Below, one piece after another: positions 34,531-44,277 of a stretch of DNA of 64,000 nt (the first letter of the stretch is position 1; each line of letters starts with the position of its first letter). This DNA comes from Mastigamoeba balamuthi (taxonomy: Eukaryota > Evosea > Mastigamoebida > Mastigamoebidae): assembly GCA_902651635.1 (NCBI GenBank), contig CACRSC010001923.1, forward strand, positions 618,252 to 682,251. The letters run 5' to 3'. The notes below the pieces were generated by a model. That model was not told where the DNA came from, ran no database searches, and saw only the letters and a list, made by a program, of their open reading frames with translations. Position numbers and translations under genes: made by a program.

Positions 34531-35526
34531 ATGAGAGCCGTCCCCATGTTCCCACACGCACACGCACTCCTCCTGGCGCTGCTGGCGCTGGTGGCGACCC
34601 GCGGGTCCGCGGCTGCGGTCTCCGGGGACATCACGCCGGTGCACGACCCCTCGGGCATCGTGCTGGCCCCGTGGGTAACGGCCAACAGGTTCAACTACTT
34701 CATCGCCAGCACGGGCCCCCGCATCTCGATGCGCTGCTCGGTCGACAGGGTCACGTGGGTCGGCTGCGGCTCGGCCTTCGCGTCCGAGCCCGCGTGGTGG
34801 CGCGCCAGGATCCCCCAGCTGGCCGCGGACGTGTGGGCCCCCGACGTGCTGGTGCTGCGCAACGGCTCGCTGGTGATGTACTACTCCATCAGCGCCTTCG
34901 GCTCGCAGAACTCGTGCATCGGCGCGGCCATGGCGACCAAGGGAAGCGGCCCGGCTGTGTGGCAGGACATGGGGCCCGTGCTGTGCTCCGTGACGCCCAG
35001 CCCGTACAACGCCATCGACCCCCACGTGTACTGGGACGCCGACGGCAAGCTCTGGATGGCCTACGGCTCCTTCTGGTCCGGCATCGCCCTCGTCCAGCTC
35101 GACGCTGCGCAGCCCAACAAGGCCATCAGCAGCCCCGTCGCCATCGCCAACCGTGGCTCGTTCGGCGGTGCCATCGAGGCCGCGTGGGTCCAGAAGATAG
35201 GGCGCTACTACTACCTGTTCGTCAACTGGGACCGGTGCTGCGCGGGCCTGTCGTCGACGTACAAGATCATGTACGGCAGGTCCGCCAAGCCCAACGGGCC
35301 CTTCGTCGACAGGAGCGGCAAGGACATGGCCGCTGGCGGCGGGTCACTGTGGCAGCAGACGAGTGGGACCGTCGTCGGGCCGGGCCACGTGGGCATCCTC
35401 GACCAGGGCAAGGGGCGCCTGGTGCTCTCGAGCCACTTCTACAACGGGGTGAACAACGGCGCGCCCACGCTGCAGGTGCACAGCATCGCCTTCGACGCTG
35501 CTGGGTGGCCCGTCGTGGGCAACTGA
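34531..35526 (+). CDS. secreted GH43 endo-1,5-alpha-L-arabinanase, intronless
   Basis: Predicted extracellular or lysosomal glycosidase cutting arabinan side chains of plant pectin. A signal peptide (ALLLALLALVATRGSAAA) precedes a five-bladed GH43 fold of normal length (about 310 residues). Signature segments are present: VHDPSGI (catalytic base Asp), DVWAPDVLVLRNGSLVMYYS, NAIDPHVYWDADGKLWMAYG (pKa-modulating Asp), GGAIEAAWV (catalytic acid Glu) and VGPGHVGIL. The closest named activity is subfamily GH43_5 arabinanase. It is a single exon, unlike most genes here, and could derive from bacterial or fungal transfer. It suggests the organism digests plant or algal matter. Confidence 0.92.
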   Translation: MRAVPMFPHAHALLLALLALVATRGSAAAVSGDITPVHDPSGIVLAPWVTANRFNYFIASTGPRISMRCSVDRVTWVGCGSAFASEPAWWRARIPQLAADVWAPDVLVLRNGSLVMYYSISAFGSQNSCIGAAMATKGSGPAVWQDMGPVLCSVTPSPYNAIDPHVYWDADGKLWMAYGSFWSGIALVQLDAAQPNKAISSPVAIANRGSFGGAIEAAWVQKIGRYYYLFVNWDRCCAGLSSTYKIMYGRSAKPNGPFVDRSGKDMAAGGGSLWQQTSGTVVGPGHVGILDQGKGRLVLSSHFYNGVNNGAPTLQVHSIAFDAAGWPVVGN

Positions 35527-35983
35527 TTCGCAACCACTACCTCTCCACCAAATGGCAGTTGGACATCGCGTTGAGGGTGAGCTGAGTGTCTGATGTCTCT
35601 CTCACTCTCACTCTCACATTCATCTCGGCTGTGAATACCGTTCTCCGGGGAACAACGGTGCTTTTGTCAACACAGGGAATGCTGTGCGTATGATGGGTAA
35701 TCGCCAGAGATGGTTGCTGATGAGTAGAGGAGAAACAGGCTTATCCAAAGGAAGCCCGCAGTTGCAGCAAACGTTACGGGGCATGACCCTCGCTGACGGT
35801 AGAGCACCTCCACAATTTGAATACCAAGGATATGATTCAGAGACGTAGGGTCCTGGTGGTGATGTATTTGGGGCACTGGGGCCCAGTAGTATGTGCACGG
35901 GAGTGGCAAAACACACCATGAGGGAGGGAGAGCTCATGTGTGTGTCGCCTGTGAGGATGCCTGCCCTTTCAACCGCTCGGTCC
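35527..35983. other. intergenic
   Basis: 457 bp between convergent genes. No supported gene; presumably two 3' UTRs. Confidence 0.4.
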
Positions 35984-37009
35984 TCAGGGGCGGGAAAGGA
36001 AGGTGCTGACCTCGGCGGCAAACGTGCGCTGGTCCTCTGCGCCACTGATCTGGTGGTTGGCAGTGTCAAAGACGAGGAGCTCTGCGCCGGTGACAGCAGA
36101 CAGGCGGAGCTCAATGTGCGTCGCTTTGGCGGCCTCTGAGATGTACTGGTCGGAGCCACTCCACACGATCAGGCGCCGGGGAGCAGCAGCGCGAACGTGG
36201 CCCAGCGCAGTGCGAAGGTCGTCGTCCGTCAGGTCGGAGGAGAACATGTCGTCGGCCGTCATGCGCCCACTGAAGCTCAGATACCTCTCGGCCGTGATGG
36301 GGTACAGCCTGGCACAGACACGGGCAGAGAGGGTCAGTCTGGAGAGGCCTCCAAAACTCTGTATGAGACGCACCCGAAGTACTTCCAGCTCAGCAGCGCG
36401 TCGGGCTTTCCCGAGGACACCAACGCCTGGGCGTCCTTCCTGATGGCCTCGCACTCAGGGACGACGCTTTCCAGGTACTCCCTATCAGAGACAGGCGCCT
36501 GCAAAATGACCTGTGGAGGAGAGTGAGTTGCTGAGACACCGCCGCTGCTTGAGGGGCTCCACGTACAGCGTCGACAGGCGGCCTCAGAGAGGCGGGCATG
36601 CGCAAGTAGGTGACAATGTCCTGGCATCCGGTGCTGCGGCCGAGCAGCGCCACAGAGGTGGCCCCGCGGACAGTGCGCAGGTGGGTCACGAGACGCGCAA
36701 TCTCCGCGGCGTCCCGGGCGAGCGTCGAGCATCCGAACCCGGAGTAGGAGCTCGTCAGCAGCGCCTGGACGAGGCCCCAGCCGTGGGTTGCCAGTGCGGC
36801 CTGCAGGGGCTCTGCACTATCGTGAATAAGAGCTCAATCGACACTGAACATGAATGAAAATTCGGGGGCGAAGTCGGACCGAGAAAGGGCAGCGAGATCA
36901 GCCCGTCGGAGAGGCCGCCGAGCACCACGAGCACCCGGTCGCGTGGACCGTCGCTCTGGAAGGCCGCCAGGCGCGCTTCAGCGTCGTAGACAAACAGGTC
37001 GCCGTGCAT
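35984..37009 (-). CDS. DUF1749 alpha/beta hydrolase
   Basis: Serine hydrolase of the DUF1749/UPF0613 family, which includes the fungal siderophore esterase SidJ. Four exons on the minus strand fit by phase (donors gtccga, gtacgt, gtgcgt). The N-terminal strand and oxyanion region is VLVVLGGLSDGLISLPFL, continuing over the first junction into EPLQAALATHGWGLVQALLT and SSYSGFGCSTLARDAAEIARL. The nucleophile elbow is LLGRSTGCQD. The later catalytic acid is probably in IVWSGSDQYI and the His in DTANHQISG. There is no signal peptide, so it is cytosolic. The substrate is unknown; siderophore or other ester hydrolysis is only by family analogy. Confidence 0.85.
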
Positions 37010-37539
37010 CTTTGACGGTTGTTATTCAAATGATTGCCAGGATTTCCTCCTGAGAAATCTGCGGTCTCCCAACGTTCTCGAGAGAAAAAAGCACCTGCAC
37101 AACGGCCTATGTGACGGCTTTTCCACCAAGCATCTTGCATGATTATCCAAGGTACACAGAGATTGGAGTGTAATTGAACAACACGAGCCGAGCACTGCAG
37201 GAAAACCCCTCTTAGCCACCAATTGCGATGGCAGTCCACACAACCCAACACCTGAAAATGTCCCGGAACAATGGTGGTTTTTAATGCAAGAACATTTCAA
37301 GAATGTGTCCACACGGATGCACTCTTCATGTCGGAGCCCTCGTGCCTATTGCTGGCAGCTCGCCACTCACAGTGCCACGCGCATGAAGCTCTGCGTCGGT
37401 GTCGGCAAACGATTAACACAGCAACCCGACCTATGCAGGGCACACCAGTCATTTGGTAACCAACGCCTTCGACCAACGGAGTTTGAATCTCTGTGGGCTT
37501 GCAATCAGTCGAGGCGCTTGGGCAGTGCAGGCCCTACGA
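37010..37539. other. intergenic
   Basis: Upstream of the DUF1749 gene. It contains the second copy of the weak AACAACACGA...GCAGGAAAACCCC repeat (about 37177-37222). No gene was seen. Confidence 0.4.
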
Positions 37540-37803
37540 TGAGCGCTTGACGAGGCGGAGGTACTGCAGCTCATCGCGGGTTTCACTTGGGAGGCATCTG
37601 AACATAGTGTTCCAGATCGTCAGCAGCGAGAGAGAGGGACTGGAGCTCGCAATGTGATAATTCCTGTGATGCTGCACGCCTAGAAGAGCTACAAAACGTC
37701 CCCACGGATCCGCAAGTTCAAGGACATCGGACGACGACGATAGCGAGGACGTCGTCTCGGATGGCAGCGCCAGCAAGAAGGCACAGACAGAGGCCCAGGA
37801 GTG
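37540..37803 (+). pseudogene. decayed copy of the 38.2-kb gene's last exon
   Basis: From GGTACTGCAGCTCATCGCGG the sequence follows the exon of the gene at 38249-39257 that begins GGTACTGCAACTCGTCGCGG, through the CTCGCA, GATGCTGCACGCC and GTCCCC landmarks. It has in-frame stops and many C-to-T/G-to-A changes. A short acidic open stretch (DDDDSEDVVSDGSASKK) and TGA end it, which the downstream gene does not share. It has the same orientation and a separation of about 1.3 kb, so it looks like a tandem duplication followed by decay. Confidence 0.6.
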
Positions 37804-38248
37804 ATTCTCCAGAGCCCACTATCAGCCCTCGAGACGGCATGCTGCCTTGGGAACTGAAGCAGAGAGGAGTTGGAGCAGGAGGCCCCGAGGCAGCTTTCCC
37901 CACCGTTCCGCTGCCAAGAGGCCGTGACATTCAATTCCCTCGTCCACGAAATGCAACCAAAAACAAGGGAGTGTTGCTTCATTTCTGGTGTGCAGTGAGG
38001 GGGATGTTGGCCTACGAACCCCGGGCGATTGTGGCCAAAGTTATAAAAGGCTGACATCGGTTTCAGGCGAGATCCGTTAGATGATTTCTGCATAAGAGGC
38101 CGCTTTTGGTATCCTGTGTGGGCTTTTTTTTCATCCCCACCGCCACTTGTTGACCTGGCGGTAAACAGGCCGAGGACAGTCCCAAACGGAAGCCCTAGAC
38201 ACCGGATAGTGCCCAAGCTGTCGCAGACCCCCGCTCAGCCACATCACA
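37804..38248. promoter_or_regulatory. upstream region with TATA-like box
   Basis: Contains TTATAAAAGG at about 38039-38048, some 200 bp before ATG 38249. No other gene is supported. Confidence 0.4.
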
Positions 38249-39257
38249 ATGGCGAAATTTCCGCCGTCTGGACCACAGGCAGATGTGATGCTGCGAGTCT
38301 CAGAGGTCAACGTCGTCAGAGGCAAGCCATTCGAGGTGCGCCGCGTCGTGCACTCCCTCTCCAGGGCCCTGTCCTCGGCACGTCTGCGATTCTGCGACTC
38401 GAGACCCGCTCGTACAGTATTTCGACTAATCCGGGGCGCACATTTTGCGGCAAAAAACAGATCGTCTGCCTCGTGCGGTCGGCCTGGATGTCCGCACGCG
38501 GCCTGGAGGGCGAAGCGGTGCGCGAAGCGGCTGTCCGGTCGCGGGTACACACCGAGGGGAGCGAGGGCCAGCCACGTGCGCGTCCCGTGCAGTCTTTCTT
38601 CTTTTTTTGGCCCTGGTGACCTCCAAATTTCCCACCTCTTCAAACGGTCCTGGGCGTGCCGACCACGTTGCTCAGCGCTCGAGCCCTGTGCGCGCTGCTG
38701 TGCCCCCCGACGGAGGCAGATCGTGCACGTGTCGCCCGAGATGGCCGAGAGCGCCGGGGCCCTCGCGGGGTACCGGGTCTTTCGGTTCCCCCAGTGCATA
38801 TCGTACGTAGTTCCTGGCCGTTTGACTTGTACGGTGACTGCGCGCGGTCTGCAGGTACTGCAACTCGTCGCGGCTGCACCTGGGCGGCCGCGTCGTTGTT
38901 GTGTTCCGCCTGGCCGGCAGCGATGGCTCGGAGCTCGCACGGGTGGCCACGGAGCCTCTGATGCTGCACGCCAAGTCCAACTACGTCCCCGTGCCCCGCA
39001 CCCTCAAGTGGAAGGACAGCAGCCCCCCGAGGTATGCAGTGGGCGTCGCCCAGGAAGAGGGAAAGAGCGCGCGTGGGACGGAGGGGGCCGAGCAGCAGAG
39101 GACTCCAGAGGCTCTCGGGACAGAGCAGGCCCCCGTGGCTCGCGAGGACCGAGACGACATTGTACGACAGATCCGGGCGCTCCAGGCGCTGCAGACAGAC
39201 CAGCTCGCGAGGATCCGAGCCCTGGACATGGCCATCCGCGGTTACCCCTCGTCCTGA
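38249..39257 (+). CDS. protein of unknown function, multi-exon
   Basis: ATG 38249 starts MAKFPPSGPQADVMLRVSEV. Exon 1 ends at 38335 (donor gtgcgc, phase 0) and joins GPVLGTSAILRLETRS from 38365. A later exon begins IVHVSPEMAESAGALAGYRV and ends FPQCIS (donor gtacgt), then continues SYCNSSRLHLGGRVVVVFRL, with EPLMLHAKS and a C-terminal coiled coil (DDIVRQIRALQALQTDQLAR). The middle junction is not settled. The beta-rich RLHLGGRVVVVFRL...LMLHAKS region looks like a conserved domain, perhaps an Ig-like or DNA-binding fold of a transcription factor, but I cannot identify it. A degenerate copy of the last exon lies upstream at 37540-37803. Confidence 0.55.
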
Positions 39258-39426
39258 TCGAGAGGGCCGTGCCCCCGTACGGGCCTGTCCTCAGACATCC
39301 CAGCAGCCCAGCAGCAGCAACAACAAGAATGGCTCGGGGCTGATGGCGGTAACTGCGGCATTGCGGAAGCTTCCGCGACACCTGCATGGCATTGCTCGTT
39401 GTTTGAAGCCACTTGGCTGGATGCCC

Positions 39427-40780
39427 TCAGTCAAACGAGACGGCGGCGAGCGACGGGAACCAGTAGGACCTCTCCGGCCCCTGGTCGTCAACCCACACCA
39501 TCCCCTCCTTGAGCAGCAGCCCCTGCGAGTCATGCAGCTAAGCCATCCAAGAGAGCGCTGGAAAGTGGGGGAGTAGGGACTACAACGGCAACGCACGAGG
39601 ACAGAGTTCACGCGGGCCGAGTCCCACGAGAGCTGGCGCATGACCTCGGAGGCGGTGACCTGCGGCGCGTGGCCCTGCTGTGCGGCGAGGCTGAGGACGT
39701 TGGTGTGGTCGATGTTGAGCTCGCAGGGCACAGACTGCACGAGCTTGCGGCCGCCGGCCCGGATGATGCCGAAGCCGCTGCCCAGCACCCGCAGCTTCGC
39801 GATCGCCCTCTCCACGTCGTCCACGCAGATCTCCGCCGCCTTGGGGCCTCGCATGCGTATCAGGGCCGTGCTGTGGGGAGGGAGCCACAGGTGAGCAAGT
39901 GTGCGAGAGAGAGCCGAGTGGAAGAACAGCTGAGGGAGAGTGATGGAAGAGTTGTTGTGAGAGAGCGCGAACGAGAGAGTGTGGGAGCGATTGTGCTGGC
40001 ACTTGAACGAGTGCGCAAGATGGAGTGTGTTGGTGTGGGTGTGGGTGTTGGTGTCTGCAGTAGTCGTCGTGTGTGCCGGTGTCGGTGTGCTTGGGTGTGC
40101 CGTGCGTGGGGGTACCGGAGGGAGTCGAGGTCCATGAGGCCGCCGTTGGCGGGGCGCGAGCGCAGGCAGGCGTCGACGACCTGCACGCCCAGCTCGTAGT
40201 AGAAGTCGCCGACGCCCAGCAGCTCCGCCCAGAACCCCCTGCGCGACGCCAGCGGGTCCACCCCGACGCGCGTGCACATCTCGTTGAAGCGCTGGCGGAA
40301 CTGCGCACGTCATGGCCAGGCCCAATTCAGAAACGCTCTTGTGCAAATGCAATTGCAGCTCGCAGATTCAATTGGCCTTTGGCCAATTGAGTACTGCCCG
40401 CCAAGCTAATTGGGGCAACAGTAACTGCTCCTCCAAATGGTATCCGCACAGAGGCGCGTGCGGGAAGAAAGGAATCAATTGCTTTTTTAACAAAAACGGC
40501 AAAACCCGAACCCCGAAAAACGCTACTAAGGGCAAAACGGGTATCGGCGGAGAGGCCGCCGAGGGCCCGGTGCGGGCGGAGGGGTCTGGGGCACCTGCGG
40601 GTCGCGGGCTACGTCCTTGCGGTGCGCGCGGGCAAAGTCCTCGAGGCTCGCGCGGAACCGCTCCAGCTGCTCGCGCATGCGCGCGTTCTCCTGTTCGGCC
40701 ATGCCCGAGGCGCGCTCCTTGAACTGGGCCGTGGCCGCCGCCTGCATGCGCAGGCCGCCCACGCCGACGCCCCTCCTCAT
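39427..40780 (-). CDS. SNF8: ESCRT-II subunit SNF8 / VPS22 (EAP30)
   Basis: Endosomal sorting subunit that forms ESCRT-II with VPS25 and VPS36 and helps load ubiquitinated cargo into multivesicular bodies. Four exons join in phase (donors gtgccc, gtaccc, gtgcgt). The N-terminus is [20 protein letters not shown], followed by helices [20 protein letters not shown]. The conserved block [20 protein letters not shown] and [15 protein letters not shown] follow. The first winged helix contains [20 protein letters not shown] and [20 protein letters not shown]. The second ends [20 protein letters not shown] and [10 protein letters not shown], stop at 39427-39429. The length is normal for the family. 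Intron 2 is unusual in carrying a GTGTGGGTGTTGGTGT-type repeat. Confidence 0.96.
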
Positions 40781-41234
40781 TTTTTGCGATTAACGGGCCG
40801 CGGTATCTGGGGGGAATCTAGATATTTATCTGTGTCAAAAATCTGGCATGCCGGTTTGATTATTCGTGATGTTTGGGTTCCTCTCCGTAAAACTCGCCGA
40901 GAGGTGCGGTTTCACGACGGTTCACTCCTGTCGGGCGACCGCCTGCTGCTATCTTTGGGCGAGAGGCACCAGGGGCGCGATCCTGCCTGCGATCTCGCCG
41001 AGAGCAGCTGGGCCCCTGCGGCTGTCGCCCCGTTGCGGAGGGGCTGCAGCTGCGGCAGCACCGGCAGCGGCTCCGTGAACCCCAGGCCCCCCGCCCCCGT
41101 GCAGCACGGCCATCTGGCGGGCCTCTCCTGCGAGGCCCCCGTGCCCTCCTCCCCAGCAGCCCTGTGCACAGGCGGTCGGGGGAGAGCAGGAGACTCTCAG
41201 TCAGGGGGGCTGAAGGGGAGCAGAGCAGGGGAGG
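40781..41234. other. intergenic
   Basis: Upstream of SNF8 and downstream of the small minus-strand frame. It has a GATATTTATC-like AT motif at about 40815. No supported gene. Confidence 0.4.
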
Positions 41235-41465
41235 TCACCACGAGTGCTGGAGGGACTGCGGGGCCGCAGGGCACTCGCGTGGGCGCCCCGGGGGCCTGCG
41301 GCGCCTGGAGGCAGCGCGGAGGGCGGCGAGCATGCGGAGGGCCTCGCTGTGCACCTGGGCCAGGGCCGCGGGGTCGACGCCCTCCGCGTCGGCGTCCAGC
41401 TGCTGCTGCAGGTCGCCCACGGCGGTCGCGATGTCGCCCAGCAGCTGCAGGACCCGCTGCGCCAT
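41235..41465 (-). CDS. small helical protein, hypothetical
   Basis: A 76-residue frame starting MAQRVLQLLGDIATAVGDLQ. The first 50 residues form a plausible amphipathic helix pair with Leu/Val heptads, followed by a basic Arg/Pro tail. The size and helical pattern are like small subunits of Mediator or BLOC-type complexes, but no family is recognisable. Dinucleotide bias in such GC-rich DNA makes chance frames common, so confidence is limited. The tail may instead be intron. Confidence 0.35.
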   Translation of the reverse strand: MAQRVLQLLGDIATAVGDLQQQLDADAEGVDPAALAQVHSEALRMLAALRAASRRRRPPGRPRECPAAPQSLQHSW

Positions 41466-41903
41466 TGCTCTGCTGCAGAAGCGAACGACGCGTGCCTGAT
41501 GAAGGGTTCTGAAAATGACGACTCCGACCGCAAAAAGATCACCGATTCGGCTTCGGGGTTTGCGAATTGCGAAGATCGCGTTTTGCCCCGTTCTCGTCAA
41601 GCCCTTCTCAGACCCGACAAAGAGTGCAGAAGGCGGGATCCGAAGAGGGAACCACCGCCCCGCGCCTCGCGGCAGGGCTCGCACGCAAAAATTGAGCGCG
41701 ATCGCGTCAGGTGATTCCCGGCAGCGTGTAGTCGACGACAGCTCTCACCAAAAGGCGTATGCGAAGTACCACCTCGACAATTGTGCGCACTCAAGAATAT
41801 TCAACCCCTGCGCAATTGAGTTCGGACCCCGAGGAAATGGCGCAGCCGCCGTTAATTATGGGACCACTACACCCCACGCCCCCACCGCCACCAAGCAGGC
41901 GCC
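41466..41903. other. intergenic
   Basis: Between the small frame and the end of INTS13. No coding signal was seen. Confidence 0.4.
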
Positions 41904-44138
41904 TCACTTCTGCGGCGAGGCGGCGGCGGGCGCCTTGGCCATGTCCGGGGCGCCGGACCAGAAGGTGGAGAGCAGGCTGCCCGTCTCGCCGAGGTTGACG
42001 TCGGGCATCTCGACGGGCTCGCCGGGCGGCGCGCAGCCCGGACGCCTCCTGGGCGCCCTGGGCGGCTCCGGGGCGGCCCCGGGCTCGTCGGGCTGCTGCG
42101 GGGCCCGCGAGGAGTCGTCCGGGGGCGAGACGTCCATGGGGGCGGGCGCAGAGGGTCGCAGGCCCAGGGGCTCGGGCCAGCGGCGCTCCATGTGCTCCTG
42201 GATGGCCGCGTGCTCGCGCGTCGTGTTGCAGAGGCGCACGTAGCGGTGTATCTCGACCCAGAGCTTGCGGTAGGCCTCCTTGCGCGCCGAGAGCGACGTC
42301 CGCAGCAGCGGGAAGAACCTCGCCTCGTTCGACTGGGCGCACTCGTACACCCTGGCGGGCGTCGCTGCGTGTGAGGCTCCCCAATTCCGAGAATCAAGTG
42401 ACTCAACGCAGGCAACTGTGTGACTCAACGCAGGCAATCGAGGCTCCACCAAGAAAGCAGGGCAGCGCGCACCTGGAGACGAGCTCGCAGCCCGTGTCGG
42501 ACATGACCTGCGAGGGCTGCGGGTGCGTGAGGATGTGCTTGAGCTGGTCCGAGAGCTTCTTGAGGTCCTCGTACTGGCTCCCGAACAGCGTCGTCTCGCT
42601 CTGCAGCCACGGGAAGTACCTCGTCTGCCGCTCCAGCCTCGGCGGCGACTGCACGACCCCCTCCTCCCCCAGGTCCGCCGTCCCCAGGGCCGCGAACGCC
42701 CCCCGGGCCCCTCCCTGCTGCTGCTGCTGCTGGCCGGGGGCGCAGACCATGTTCTCGTCGACGAGCTCGAGGAACTCGCGCATGCGGTAGACACTCGTGT
42801 CGGCGCTGAGGGGCGGCAGGTCGGGCAGCAGCGGCAGCGGCAGCAGGCAGTGCAGCAGCACGGCGCCGCTGGGGTGGCGCACCAGCGCGTGCGTCGGCTG
42901 GCCGTCGGCCGAGCGCCCGGGCTGCACGAGCGCCACGGCGCAGCCCGGGCCCGCGGACCGCAGCAGCGCGGCGCCGACGGCGTCGTCGGGGTCCATCGTG
43001 GCGACGCGGTGCGCGCACGACGACGCCCGCGCCTCGAGCGTCAGCCGCGCGGGGTCCGTGCGCACCCACGTGAGCTCCAGCGGCCCGTGCGCGGCGGCTG
43101 CGCACGAGCAGTGCTCGGGGGCGGCGCGCGCCCAGAGCTCGACGGTCCGCGCGCTCGGCTCCGACTCGCGCAGCGACCGCATGGCGACGCCGGCGACGCG
43201 CACGCGCATCAGCGACAGGTGGCGCGCGGCCAGCGACGAGAGCTCGCTCTTGAGCGTCTCGGCCGCGCTGTAGCTCACAGACGCGTGCACGCGGGCGTCG
43301 CGCGACTCGGGCGTGGCCCGCGAGGCCGCGCTGGCCTCGTCGCAGACCTTGACGACCGCGACGTCGCACTGCTGCGCGGGGTCGCAGCCGCAGGCGTCCA
43401 GGGCGCCCCGCAGGGCCTCGCGCGCGTCGACGGCCACGGGGGCGCTGGCGGGCGCGGGGCCCGGGGGGTCGTGGACGTAGTGGAACGGCGAGACGAGCTG
43501 CTGGTGCGGTATGACGAGCAGCAGGCGCCAGCGGCACGAGACGGCGCTGCTGCCGGGGCGCGCGGCGACGACGCCCGCGCACGAGTCGCCCTCGCAGCAC
43601 CACGAGAGCGGCGCCGGGTCGTCGGGGGCGCGCAGCGAGAGCGCCGTCTGCACGGGCGCCGCCTGCTTGGGCGGCCCGCCCTGCGCAGAGGTCTTTGCGA
43701 GGTAGTCGACGACTTTGTTGATCACAGGCTTGATTCCCTGCGAGGAGATTCCGAGACGTGGAATCAGAGATTGAGATCGGCCGGATACCGGGGGGAGAGG
43801 TGCGTGGCGTGGCGCGCGCGGACGTTGGCGTTGAGGTAGCCGCCGGGCTTGACCGAGGCGAAGGCTCGGACAAGGCCTCCGAGAGACTTGTTCTCCAAGT
43901 ATGTGAGCGGCACTGGCTCGCCGTCGCCGAGGGCTATCACAGCCACCTGACGTCAGCATACACGTCAGATATCCTGCCTCAGATATGTGGGGCCGTCTAG
44001 AGGTACTTGTGCCGAGGGCAGCAGAGAGAGGCTCAGGCGGTAGTACTCGGAGACGGCGCCCACGAGCGCAGGGATGGGCATGTCGGGCTCGCCATTGAGG
44101 TCCACCACGACAACAGTTCGAGCGCACGGCCGAATCAT
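41904..44138 (-). CDS. INTS13: Integrator subunit 13 (asunder homologue)
   Basis: Subunit of Integrator, which cleaves nascent snRNA and other short transcripts of RNA polymerase II in the nucleus. Exons: 44138-44008, 43946-43824, 43737-42473 and 42351-41904, all in phase (donors gtacct, gtccgc, gtgcgc). The N-terminal VWA-like part begins MIRPCARTVVVVDLNGEPDM. The beta-barrel region includes ELTWVRTDPARLTLEAR and HALVRHPSGAVLLHCLLP. The most diagnostic block is VYRMREFLELVDENM followed by RLERQTRYFPWLQSETTLFG, matching the animal block with EKHTRYWPMIISQTTIF. The C-terminal helix (ARKEAYRKLWVEIHRYVRL) and terminal peptide GSLLSTFWSG parallel the animal SLLSLW end. It is head-to-head with the Stealth gene, 139 bp apart. 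Confidence 0.9.
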
Positions 44139-44277
44139 CTTACGACGACTGGCGCGGCAATTAAAAGATCTGGGGAGATACAAGAATCTCGAGACCGAGA
44201 AGATCCCAGGATCTTTTTCTATTTACTATCCTGTCTGTAACTCCCCGAAGCGCAGTGGGGGCGGAGCGCGTGCACCA
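44139..44277. promoter_or_regulatory. shared divergent promoter INTS13 / Stealth gene
   Basis: Only 139 bp separate the two divergent start codons, so both promoters must lie in or overlap this stretch. It holds short AT-rich tracts and repeated GAGA/GATC words. Confidence 0.5.

Noticed and set aside
37470-37510. Possible tRNA B-box (GTTTGAATCTC)
   Set aside because: No matching acceptor stem, A-box or cloverleaf around it.
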